From Tetrahymena thermophila SB210 (lineage: Eukaryota; Ciliophora; Oligohymenophorea; Hymenostomatida; Tetrahymenidae), in NCBI RefSeq assembly GCF_000189635.1, contig NW_002476322.1, positions 248,001 to 312,000 on the forward strand: a stretch of DNA of 64,000 nucleotides, in the 5' to 3' direction. Below the pieces are notes generated by a model, which worked only from the letters and a program-made list of their open reading frames with translations, was not told where the DNA came from and made no database searches. Below, one piece after another: positions 22,742-34,199 of this stretch (position 1 is the first letter of the stretch; each line of letters opens with the position of its first letter). The position numbers and the translations under genes were made by a program.

Positions 22742-22844
22742 ACAAATAAACTTTCCTGAATTTCATCAAATTTTGGCTGTCTGTCTATTAAACTGCATTA
22801 AGACAATAACAAACAAATTATAGTAAAAAAACTTCAAATTTTTA

Positions 22845-23236
22845 TCAATTTATAGTAATTAATCTAGCTTTATTTATTATCACAAAACTAAGAAAATTGC
22901 TTGCTTTTACTTTCTAATGCATACGAAATGAGCGGTTTTCATTCTATTTATACTTTTCCTAAAAGTCTTTACTTTTTGGGATCTACAACCTGTAATGATT
23001 TCTCACTTCTGATGCTGCTGCTTATAGCCTTAAAAAATCGCTATTCTTTTTATTATGAAGCATTTCTTTTAAGCAATTTATGGCAAGGATTTTTCTTCTA
23101 GTTAGCGCTCCATTTAAATTAAAAGCAAGCATAACTTGAAGAAAAATTTCCTTAATAGAAAACAAGAGAATTTTTAAACCTAGAAAGCAGCTCGCGATTG
23201 TTTATTAAAGTTACTATCAAATAATCTATTTTATGA
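22845..23236. other. Overlapping open frames on both strands, unresolved
   Basis: This is a local rise in GC. On the minus strand a code-6 frame runs from ATG 23132 to TGA 22847-22845 (95 codons, starting MLAFNLNGALTRRKI). On the plus strand a frame runs from ATG 22928 to TGA 23234-23236 (102 codons, starting MSGFHSIYTFPKSLYF). The minus frame has the more protein-like composition. At most one is real. Neither matches a family I know. Confidence 0.3.
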
Positions 23237-23318
23237 TAAGTTACTGTCTATTATCATCTTTATCTATCTTAAATAATAATTGATATGTAACTGCTTACTA
23301 CTTAATATACTAAAAGTT

Positions 23319-23345
23319 TCTGTCTGTCTGTCTGTCTGCCTGTCT
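23319..23345. repeat. (TCTG)n microsatellite
   Basis: Six TCTG-type units with one CC interruption, inside a gene-poor stretch. Confidence 0.9.
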
Positions 23346-23502
23346 CTTGCTTTGCTTCTAAAAAGAAAAAGGCACTAGATAGAAATTATAGGAAAGTATA
23401 GTAGTATTGCCTACTGCTAGCAATTCAAAAATATGAAGTCATTACTCATCAATTCAACTAGTATTTTAATCGAAGTTTATTACCATTCCTGTCTCTCTAA
23501 AC

Positions 23503-24003
23503 ATGAATGAAATCAGGCTTTAGCTTATTTGGCAAGAGCAACTTGTTTGTGAGTTATATTTGATGAGAATACCTTTTAAACCCAGCCACATCTCATTGCC
23601 AATTCAACCACTAAAAAGTTAGTGTTATAACAATAATTTTTATTATTCATCCTTAATTCAAAAGAAGGAAGGATTTATAACAAAACTTAATGAATTTATT
23701 CAAACAAAAATTGCACTTTTATAAAAAGAACCTAATTATTTTAAATAAAAAAGATAAGTAAATAAATTTATGTATTATAGCTACTCGTGTTTTAAAAGTC
23801 TCTTCCTTTATTTTAAAAGTAGAGATTTACTTAATTTCATACAATTTTATATGTGTAAATATATTATAATAATAGAATTATTGAATCGTAATTCTTAATC
23901 AAAAACTCAACTCAATCAATTTTACAAAAACCTTTTATCATTAATTTTTCATTCTTTCATTTACAATAATAAATCATAAGATCTAAAAAATTACATACAT
24001 TGA
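23503..24003 (+). CDS. Possible protein of 166 aa, unrecognised
   Basis: A single code-6 frame runs from ATG 23503 to TGA 24001-24003. The first ~50 residues (starting MNEIRLQLIWQEQLV) are of ordinary composition. The remainder is Lys/Asn/Tyr/Phe-rich as expected from AT-rich noncoding DNA. Length alone is only weakly significant because TGA is rare in this composition. No domain recognised. Confidence 0.28.
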
Positions 24004-24208
24004 TTTTATTAATAATGTACTGAAAGAAAAAATTTATTTTGTTTTGTTTATTTTGTGGAAACAAAGTTAAAATAAAAATAAAAAGAATAAAATTCCTTGA
24101 AATAATGAATTAATTAATTAATTAATTTGAATTTATAGAAGAGATAAATAAAGCATTTTTACAAATTAGTAATTTCATATTAATTTAATTATTATTTTTT
24201 GGATTAAC

Positions 24209-25540
24209 TCAAATTAGTAATTATTCTAACTCTTTTGCAATTATTTCAATATATTCTTCAGTATCTTTATCTTTCAATTCAATGGCTTAGTTTAGAAGTT
24301 CTTTAGATTATTCCTTATTATTACTGTCTTATTTTACAACTAAAAGGGCTTTTGTTGCTAATGCTAGTCCATTATTTTTATTCTTTTGTAATACACTTTC
24401 TATGAGTTCTCCAGCTTGCTTGAGACTTGCTTCTGTGTTTTGAATAATGTAAATTCTTGCTATTCCAAGCTTTGATTGTGCAGAATCGTTATTAAACTTT
24501 AAATCAAAATTATAGTTATCTAAAGCTAAATTCAATTTATTCTATTTTTAGCATATTTGGGCTTTTAAAAAGAAAACATCTGGATAGTTTTTATCCATAA
24601 GAATAACTTAGTTAAATATTTTAAGAGCTTCATCATCCTTACCCATTTTAAGATATGTGTATCCTTTGTGGAACAAAGCAGGGACAAATCTGGGTTCAAG
24701 TTTACAAGACTATTCAAAATACTACAAAGCTTTTTCATACTCCTTCTATTCTAAATAAACAATACCCAATCCATTTAAGCAAGTGAAATTCTTGGGATTT
24801 ATTTCAGAAGTCTTCAAGTAGTAATGTATTGATTTTTCATACATCTTTTTATTATAATATGTCATACCCAAAAAGAGACAAGCATTTTGATGTTTAGGAT
24901 CAAGTTAAACTGCTTTTTCAAAACACTCTACTGCATAGTCAACTTCTTAGATATCTATTGCCTTTTCTCCCAAAAGATATGTCTTTTAAGAGTCTCCACT
25001 ATTTATTTGGTAATATTATTGCAAATACTTCATGGCTTCTTCTCTTTTATTCAGTGAGACGAAACAGTCTACTAGCTTAAAATATGCTTTTTCATATTTT
25101 TAGTTAATTAAATCCATTAAAATTAAAATTGCTTCATCAAACTTCTTATTTTCAATCAATGCTACTGCTTTATTAAAGAATACTTCTAAATTATTTGGAT
25201 CCTTTTTTACAAGATCCTCAAAAATATTTAAAGCTTTTTAGAGATCTCCACTACTTGCATAAGCTAATCCTAGGTTGTTCTATGCGCCATAATCTAACTT
25301 ATTTAGCTTTACGGCTTCTTCTAAATGCTATATAGCTTCTTTGTATTGTTTAAGATGTAAGCAGGCGAGCCCTAAATTATTATACACAGCTTAGTATTAA
25401 GGTTCATGAAGAATAACTTAATTAAAAATATGGATTGCCTATACTGGTTGACCAGCCTTAAGAAGCTCACATCCAGCTTAAAACATTTTTTAAACTTCCT
25501 AATTAATTTGCTTGCTGTTTTTCTTGGATTTGCTACTCAT
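24209..25540 (-). CDS. Tetratricopeptide-repeat protein, 443 aa
   Basis: Single exon from ATG 25540 to TGA 24211-24209. After a Lys-rich start (MSSKSKKNSKQI) the whole chain is TPR-like helical hairpins of 34 residues. About 11 repeats can be counted, many with the consensus small and aromatic positions (YNNLGLACLHLKQYKEAI; FYNKAVA-type; LFLGMTYYNKKMYEKSI; NGLGIVYLEQKEYEKAL; FHKGYTYLKMGKDDEAL). The C-terminus ends in an acidic helix (ELEQLLI). TPR arrays are scaffolds for protein-protein contacts. No enzymatic domain, signal peptide or TM segment is present, so the partner is unknown. In ciliates many such proteins belong to ciliary (IFT/BBS) or cell-cycle complexes, but nothing here decides which. 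The minus-strand promoter should lie in 25541-25740. Confidence 0.88.
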
Positions 25541-25740
25541 TTTTTTCTTAAATCTAATCTGGAATAATCTAATTAAATATTTTTTTGGATTAAAATTTTA
25601 ATTACAGTTTAGAATGGATCAGATAAAATATAAGCAAAATTAATTTATTAATTAATTAAATAAATAAATAAATTAACTCACTTTTATCAAAAGATATAAA
25701 TTTATTTATGAATGCTTGATATCTTTAGTAAGCAAATTTA

Positions 25741-26400
25741 TGTATGAGAATGTATGTGTATTATTTATTGATTTATCAATCAGTAAATTTATTTTTACAT
25801 TAAGAAATAAAATATTTTCAACATTAAATTTTTTAATTTTAGCTAAAATCTTAAAAAAATTAAAAAATTATTTTCGAATTAATATCTAAATAATTTAACA
25901 ACAATTAAAAGCGAATTAAATTTGAATTTAATATTATTAGATCAAAAAATAATAAAATAAATCCATAAATAGATATATTTTTTTTACATATGTATGTTTT
26001 TGTTATGCATTTGCATATATATTCTTTTATCAATTATTCAAATTTTATCAAATAAAATATTTTCAATCTTTAATATTTGTTATTATAAATAAAAAATGTA
26101 TTGACAAAAAAATATCTAAATAATTTAACAATAAAATTTAATTTAATATTTTTTTAATTCTAAATATAATAAATAAATTTGTAAACATAAATATAATTTT
26201 TTTAATAATTTGCCAATCAGCCAATCAATTTTTTATGAAATAAAATATTTTGAAGTATAAAAATATGTTATTTTAACGAAAATCTTTGATAAAATTAAAA
26301 ATGCATTTACAGATAAATAACTAAATAATTTAACAATATATATATTAAATGTTATTTGAAATTTAATTTTTAATTCAGAAAATAGTTAAATAAGTAAATA
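25741..26400. repeat. Three diverged tandem repeats, about 190-245 bp period
   Basis: Two marker blocks recur in the same order three times. AAAATATTTTCAA (third copy TTTTGAA) occurs at about 25809, 26054 and 26242. AATATCTAAATAATTTAACAA (third copy AATAAC) starts at about 25881, 26111 and 26316. ATCAATCAG/CCAATCAG-like and ATTTGTTATT-like blocks accompany them. Copies have diverged by substitutions and indels. No open frame or inverted termini, so the element is unclassified. Confidence 0.7.
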
Positions 26401-26559
26401 AATATATTCTTTCAATCATCTTTCTATTAAATCTAATTTATATTTTAAATTTATATATAATTCAAGATAAAACTTGGTTAGAATTTTCGATTATTTTTGA
26501 TAACAAAAAGTTAACATAATCAACTAATTCTTATTTTTATTTTTTTATTTAATTATTCT

Positions 26560-29500
26560 TCAATCATCTTTTTGACTTTCGAATTTAGAGTTTGATGGGA
26601 TTATTCTTTTCAAATATTCTGAATTCTAATTTGTGAGATTTAAGTTTTTACTCAAAATACTTTTTCTAGGCGAAAATTCACTGGCATGAAATGACTTCAA
26701 TAGAATATCGTATTTCTTTAACATAGTCAATTTTTTTCTTTGTTTTTTATTGCTTGGACTTCCTTTTGAATTTTTTCTTTAATTCAAAACTTCCAATATT
26801 TTATTAATATTTTAAAGAGGGAAATATTTTTTAAAAATCTTAAAACGGTCAAATCTTTTTAATGTTTCACTTTCCCAATTGTTCAGACCTTTAATTTCTC
26901 TTATTGAGTGGATTTCAATAGAATTATCTAATATCATTTAATTTTGAGATTATTGCTGATTCAACATTTTTGTTTCTTACTAAATTAGATTTTAGTTAAC
27001 ACTTGAGACTATTTCTTTTCCATTTATGCTTTAAACTCCCTTTGCATCTGTCCCTAATTTTGTATTAAATGATAGTTAAACAAAGCTTTGGCTTCCCATT
27101 TTCATATTTTCAAATGAAGTTAGCTGAGATCCTAAATTTTAAGTAGGTTTTGAATCAAGCTTCCCTCCTAATGTGTTTATATTACTTGTAACTGTGTTTA
27201 GCTTCATCAAACTTGCATCTTGAATAATTTATTTTTATTTCTAAATTTCGCTAACGAGTTGAGGAGATAAAGGCTACTATTGTTGATGCATAGATTGGAA
27301 ACCCAAATTTTGTGAGTTTTAGCTATTAGTGTTAATTATATTTGACTATTAGCTTTACAACTACTGGGTATAATTCTATGCTAATGATGAAGATTTTGAG
27401 TTTTTGAAATCAGAGGCGTAGTTAGAGTTTTTAAAGTCTGAATTAAAGTTGTTAGTGCTTTATTTCTAAGGATATAAATTAGATAGCTAATTTTAAATAG
27501 TGAAATCAATAGAAGTTTATCTAGTTATTCTAGTCTCCTAAGGTGTATTTGAGAATAATGGAAATAGTTTGATCTCTCCAGGATACATTCTCTAAATAGA
27601 GGAGTGTCTCTCCCTTTCAGGGAATTACTAAGGAACTTATAGCTATGGGTTGGTAGAGAGCTAAAAAGTTTGTAACTGTGAACAAGAATTATCTTCCTGA
27701 TTGACATTTTAATTAAATGTTGGTGAATTGTTTTGAATAAAAGTTAATGAATTTGGTATTTATGAATTGATATTTGGAGAAGATAAAACCTCTTCACTCT
27801 GTTTGTTAGTGTTTGATGTTCTAGAATTTCCTTTTTTATTATCTTTTTCATCACCACTGTTATTGTTATTGTTGCTTAAAAACTATTCAGCATAAAGCAT
27901 ACTTACCTATTCTGGTTTTTAATTTAACTTTTAAGCTATATTTGTTTCATTATATTTTTGTTAAGCATCATCATATGATATTTCACTTTCTTCTTCTGTC
28001 TTCTAAGTATTTCTCAATTTTTGAGTATATTCAGTGATTATTTAGTTAAGTTCATTATCTTCCACAGCTGCATCATCAAATTACTCTTTTAATGAATATA
28101 AAAATATTACTAAATAAAAAAATAAAATTTTAAATAAATACCTGAAGCTCCAGAAATCATTCCATCTTGATTTTCAGTATCTTTAGTTTCATATTTCTTT
28201 AAATCTATAAACAATTTAATGCTCTTGACTAAAAAATTTTAGTATAGCAAGCTATTCTTTGATTTTATGTGCTTTCTTGGATAATAGTCACGTTGCTAAT
28301 CTTAAGAAATATTCAATTTCATAATAATTAAATTTTTTCTTTTAGAATATGTGACATTAGGGCATTCTGAAAAAGAATGAGTGAAATTCTTGCAAAAATG
28401 GCACTGTATACCAAGGCCTCTTGTTGTATTGGAGTATTTAACCATGTCACTCAGCATTTTAAAATGTTCCTTTAATAGAAAAACAATTTTTTTATTGTCA
28501 ATAAATTAAAATATTTATACATAGTCATCTTCGCTTGACTTTAGTACTTACTCAAGCTAATTCCTTTGAATTTATATGATTTAGGAAAGCTCTGTTGCTT
28601 TTGCAGCATTTTGCCTTGGCTTTTAATTAAAAAATTCCTCTGCTCCAAAGACACAACCCTTCTCAATATAAGCAATATTAGTTTCATTTTCAACTCCATT
28701 AATTTTTTAGCTTTGAATGTAAATTTCGATTCTTCCACTTAAAACAATATATAAGGAATCTGGGCTATCGTTAGGCTAATTTCAAGTTAAAATAAAGAAT
28801 CTATTGATATTAATTCATCTTTTTTTCGAAATGAATACCTTATAAATAACTTCTCCTGGTCCTGCGCTTATTTCATTAACAGCTAAAGCAAGCTTTTCAA
28901 TAGTTTCTTGTGAGAAATTCAAATAAAATAATTTCTACTTTTTAATAAGATTCCCATACATGTCTATTTAAACGTCCTGCTTTATCGAAGTTGGGAGAAC
29001 TTCTAAATCCTTGTAAGCATAATCCATATTTTCACTAGTTTCCTGTAAGTATTCAATATATTTTCTGACTTTCATTTACAAATGATTATCTATTTATCTG
29101 TTTTGCATCAATAAGTTAAGACTTCTCATTCTCTCTTTAAAGTTCTTTGACTTTTTCTTTGCATCAGTTATAACCTAACTGACTATAAACAATTAATTAG
29201 TTCTCATTAATAATAGATTTTCCTTATTTAAAAAATAGTTTTACTTGTATTTATAGAATAAGCAAATGAGGCACATGATACAACACAAACTAATTTTTAT
29301 TTTAAAAAGTATTAATTAATTTTTAAAGGACATAATTAACAAAAGAATATATTTATTTATTCATCTCTTGGTTAATATCTTGAAAGCACTCTTTTAAAAA
29401 TGATGCAAAATTTCATTCAGATGGACATGTTATTTATCTTTAAGATAAATAAATCAAATTGTGAATATAAATTTTATTTATTTAAAAATGTAATTAATTG

Positions 29501-32172
29501 AGAATATAAATTTTCTTTGTTACAATTTTCATTTTTAAACAAGAAATTTTCTAACTCATTTCTGATATTAATATTTAATATTTTAGAGTGAATTATAATA
29601 ATTAAATCTGTAATCTGAATTTTTTAATTACAAAAAATTGTATAGATCTTTTCATTGATGGATTTTGGAGTAATATCGCCATAGCCTATCGTCATCCTTT
29701 TGCAATTAATAAAATTAAATGATATTTGGGGATTATTAATAAAGTTTACATAGAAATCATAGAAAAGTAAAACCCATTTATGTATATTTTATACCAGTCA
29801 GCACCTATTAAATGGTTTGCTGAAAGCCATGTTTCAACATAAGGTAAATCGTCTTATTATTTCCCATCGTATTAAATTGAAGCTACCCAATTAAATATGC
29901 AAGAAGCAAAATGAGCTATTATAAAAACTAACTAAAATACATTAAAAACTCTTATCGCCAGCATAAACTTTTCTGTAGGTTAAAACACTTCTTAAAGACT
30001 GCTTTATATTTTTATTTCCTAATAAATTATTTACTAGTTAAAGCAATTTTAATATATAAAAAGAATTTTATAAAAATACTTTGATTGTTTTTAACAGTAT
30101 TGCTAACAATAAATATTTGTCACCAGTAAATACTCCTCTTACGTAGCAAAAAAAAGTAACTATATCAGGGATCATGCTTTCTTTAATTAATAATTGATTA
30201 ATAACAATGCATGTTTATATTTTCAAAATTACATTTAAAATATTTTGCTATTATTTGTTGTCTACTTGTTTGTATTATGCCTTAATGGAAAAATGCTGTA
30301 TTTATTTACACAATGATATCAGTTGCAAAAGCGAAGCAAGTAAAAACCATACTATAATTTATATTAAAAATTTTAATAAATATAGTAACTTAAAATCAAA
30401 ATTTTCTTACAAAAGTAACATTTTATCTTATATTTCGAATTCATCAAAACTAAATATCAGTGGACTTTTTTTAGTAAGTTAAAATTGAAAGCGTGAATAT
30501 ATTTATTTAATTATTTCATAATTTATTAAGTTAAAAAATTACCATATAATAAGATTTATCCAAATAAGAAGCAACATTAGTATATCCCAAAGGACTTTAA
30601 AGTTAGAGTCTGGCTTCAAGATAGATAAAGAAAGTTTTTCAAACACTGAAGAAAAAAAATCTATATTTTTGTTTATATTAAATTATTTTCTTTTGGTCAG
30701 ATGTGGTGTCTGAAAATTAGAGACAAAAAAAGGATAGAAAAAAAATAAAATTTTATTGCAAACAAAAAATTAAGAATTTGAAAGTAAAAAAGAAAAAATT
30801 ATACTTTTAATAATCTTTGTTGTTTGGTAAACACACTTCTAAATTTTGGTAGGTCTCTATTTAATTTTAGAAAATATTTAAAAATTACGAAGCAAAAAAA
30901 AAATGTTAATAAAATAAATTTTATTGAAATAAAGTTTTATTTTGAGTTAAAAGAAAGATTTAATCTTTTTGTTTGTAGAAAAATCAATTATTTTAAATCT
31001 GCTAAAATCTTTGATTAGAATCTTTTTTGTGATAAAAATAACTAAATTTCTTTTTCTTCTCAATTAATTTTTTTGTGGAATTAGTTGATTAATTTATTTA
31101 ACTTAAAAAAATCATAAATTATAAACTAATATCTCACTTATGATTCAAGGAACCCCTTATATACATAGTACTTGAAATCTGAAGCTTTGTCGCCAATAAT
31201 AGCGAAATCAGTAGCCTTTAATTTTTTAAATTTTTTACTATCGCTTTTAACCAACATAATTTTTCTAAATTAGGCAATCTTCTATAAAATACTAAATGCA
31301 CCTCTCTTCCAATTATGATTCAAGCTGACTCCCTCTTATTCCTTGCCTTTAGGTGAAATGTTAAGAGCAGCTTAAGAAAAATTAGAACTCTACCATTGCT
31401 TAAGATTTACTTAACTTCTCTAAGTGTTCTCTTTATTCTGATTAAAAAAAACAAATAAGAATATTAAAATTATTAATTTGATTATAAAAAGGAAAGATTT
31501 TTGTAATTGTGAAAATAATTGCATTTAATACTATAATAAACTATTCTATTACATTGTTAATTTTTAAAAAAATTTGCATATTGTTTGTAGTGTATGAGTC
31601 CTCTCTATTCGTTTGATTTACTTCAGTATCATTAAGTTACGATGTTTTTCTATAGGAAGGAAGAAGATTGATGCTTTTGCAATTTTAAAAATAGTATTTA
31701 GTCTTCATATATTATGAGATGATTTTACTTACTTATTAATATCTAATCTATCATTATTCATTTAATACGATTAGCTTTCGTCATTTTTACTAGGGTTACT
31801 GGTACTTGTTTACCTACTGTTCTTGTGAGGAGGCTTAATATCGAAGCTTAGCTTTGATGCTTTATTTAAAACAACTTTATTTTCTACATATATTGGGCTA
31901 AATATTTAATCATCATCTTCATCTCCTCTTAATTATTCAGTAGGTTAATTAATCAAATTATTTTTCTAAAAACTTGCTTATTTAGGAAGCATATCTAAGC
32001 TTTTAGATAGCGAGTGATTATCTAATCCAACAATACTATCCTTATTAATAGTAGTAGTATCAAAAATTGCATTTTTTTTAATTTAACTATTATTGCTGTA
32101 GTCTAAATTGAACCAAAGTTCTTACAGCTACCTTTCTATGTTATATTCTTAATTTTTTGCTTTTTTACTCAT
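26560..32172 (-). CDS. Potassium channel with cyclic-nucleotide-binding domain, about 1,400 aa, multi-exon (copy 1)
   Basis: ATG 32172 to TGA 26562-26560. An N-terminal region (about 280 residues, exons to about 31129) is Asn/Ser-rich and ends in DFAIIGDKASDFKYYVYK. A phase-0 intron of about 420 nt follows to 30711. The membrane core has KPDSNFKVLWDILMLLLIW (S1), further hydrophobic segments (about 30470-30080), an S5-like LVFIIAHFASCIFNWVAS, a pore helix and the selectivity filter MMTIGYGDITP (about 29674-29693, interrupted by an intron), which indicates K+ selectivity. The S4 voltage-sensor arginines are sparse. A C-linker and CNBD follow (about 28930-28560; GRIEIYIQ, GCVFGAEEFF). Then comes CHFCKNFTHSFSEC (about 28403-28362), a C-x2-C-x4-H-x4-C zinc-knuckle-like motif, and a long Gln/Asn/Ser-rich tail. 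The tail ends with a conserved NWESETLKRFDRFKIFKKYFP region. Tandem paralogue at 34200-39946. A GT...AG intron of 56 nt lies at 28141-28086. Confidence 0.85.
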
Positions 32173-34199
32173 TTGGTATATGAAAATTAATTAATCATGA
32201 GATAATTACCAATAAATAGTTTATAAAAAAGAAAAGATTGTTGCGATATTTGATATTATTAGCATTGGTTATATTCCACATAATTTATATGATTTATCAA
32301 ACTATACTAATTATTCAGCATTTATGATCATTCTTCATTATTATAGAGAAATAGATAAATAGATATATATATTCCAAATATTAAGTCTGTAAATTACTAG
32401 AAATACTAAATTATTACAATCAAATGCTAAATCTATAAGAAATTACATTTTATCATTTATGCTATCACAAAGAAAAAAAAGAGTTTAACTAAACTTTTTT
32501 AGAATCATTTTCAAAATAAAATAAACTACTTAACTTCTTCACATTTCATTTTTTATTCTAGTAATTTTATGATTCTTTTATGGAACAAAATTAAACAAAC
32601 AAAAAAAAGTTTTTTAGTTACAGTTAATCTTTTTTATATTTGATAAAAATAAATATAAAAATATTTAATTAAAACTTAATGCTACCAAGGTTTTTGCGAT
32701 AATATACTTTGAAATATTGTTACTTAGTTTGAATTAAAATATCATATGTAATATTGAAATAAAAAATACTAAAAAATTTAAGCAAACCTACTAGACTCTT
32801 AGATTAATAGATATGACAAAAAATAGTAATTTTAATTATTAAAGAAGAACTATTACTAATATCATAAAAAGTTTGATAAGCGTGTTTAATAAGTATAAAT
32901 TAAAAATAAATATATCTTAATAGCCATTTTTCTAAATAGAAAGAAAACCTAAAATTTTAAGAACATTTTCTTAAATTTATTTTATAAATTAGAAAAATTT
33001 GTTTTAATTATTCAACTTACTAATTTATTGAACTACTAAATATAGACTTTTATAAAATAATTTAAAACTAATATATACAAAAATATAAACAATAAATGAG
33101 CATTAAAGTACTAATGAGCATTAATTAAAATCATCTTATTAAGGTAAATAATAAACATTTTTATTGATTTTGCAATTTATGGTTGCTTTGAATAATTAAA
33201 AATATAAATATAGTCTGTTTTAAGTAAAACTTATTTTATTTTTTCATTTATAAATATTAATTAAAATTGCTTATTATTTATTTATGTATTTAAAATTGAA
33301 AGCTATTTATTATTTCTAGCACAAATAAAGATATTAATTATATTTTGAATTTTATAATTTTGAGAGAAAGTTCAAATTTATAATTAATTATTGATTAATT
33401 TAAATTTATAAATAAATTTTTGCATAAAAATTAATCATAAATCAAAATTTACCATTTAGCTATATTTAAATGTATTTATTGTTTTTTATTAAGCTAGGAA
33501 TTTATTTTAGGTTTTATATAAATCTTTATAAATTAACACCTTTCAATTTATCCTAAACATATTAGTGATTTATTTTTTAAAATATTCTAAACTTTAGTTA
33601 ATTAATCTTGTTGTTAATTCATTGAATTTATTGTATATATTTTTTATGGATTACTTTTAAAACCATTTTATGATTTTGTATTAGTTTGTTTCTAAATTGG
33701 TAAAACTGTCTCACTATCTAAAATATTAATTTATTAAACCAAAATTTTATCTTCTTCTAAGAATAGTTTAATATTTAAAATAATTTATATACTTAATAAT
33801 GATATAAATAAACTATATCAAGGAGTAAATTAAATTTAAATGCAATCTGAATTGATTGATTTAGATAAAACAAAAAATTTTGAAAATAATTAGAGTATTT
33901 AGGTTTAAACATAAAATTAATTGAGATATATCTATTAACAAAATTAATACTAAAAACATAGAGTATCTTATCAAAATTTCTATTAAAAGAATCATCTTTC
34001 TTTCTTTAAATTTAACTTGTAAGCAAATAAATGTAAATATCTTTTTAATTGATTAATAAATAAACTTTGGGTTATTTAATTGATATTTTATTATCTAAAA
34101 TCCAAACTTACCAAATCAAATTATACATATTAATAATGTAAGATAAATTTAAGATAACTTATTAAATAAAGCAATATATATTTTTCAATTACAGAAACA
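32173..34199. other. Intergenic region between the two channel genes
   Basis: About 2 kb of extremely AT-rich sequence with no supported coding frame. It contains the promoter of channel copy 1 (minus strand) and the 3' flank of channel copy 2. Confidence 0.5.

Noticed and set aside
30207-31018. Plus-strand frames of 91 and 64 codons
   Set aside because: Antisense to exons and introns of channel copy 1, whose S1-S4 region is matched by copy 2.
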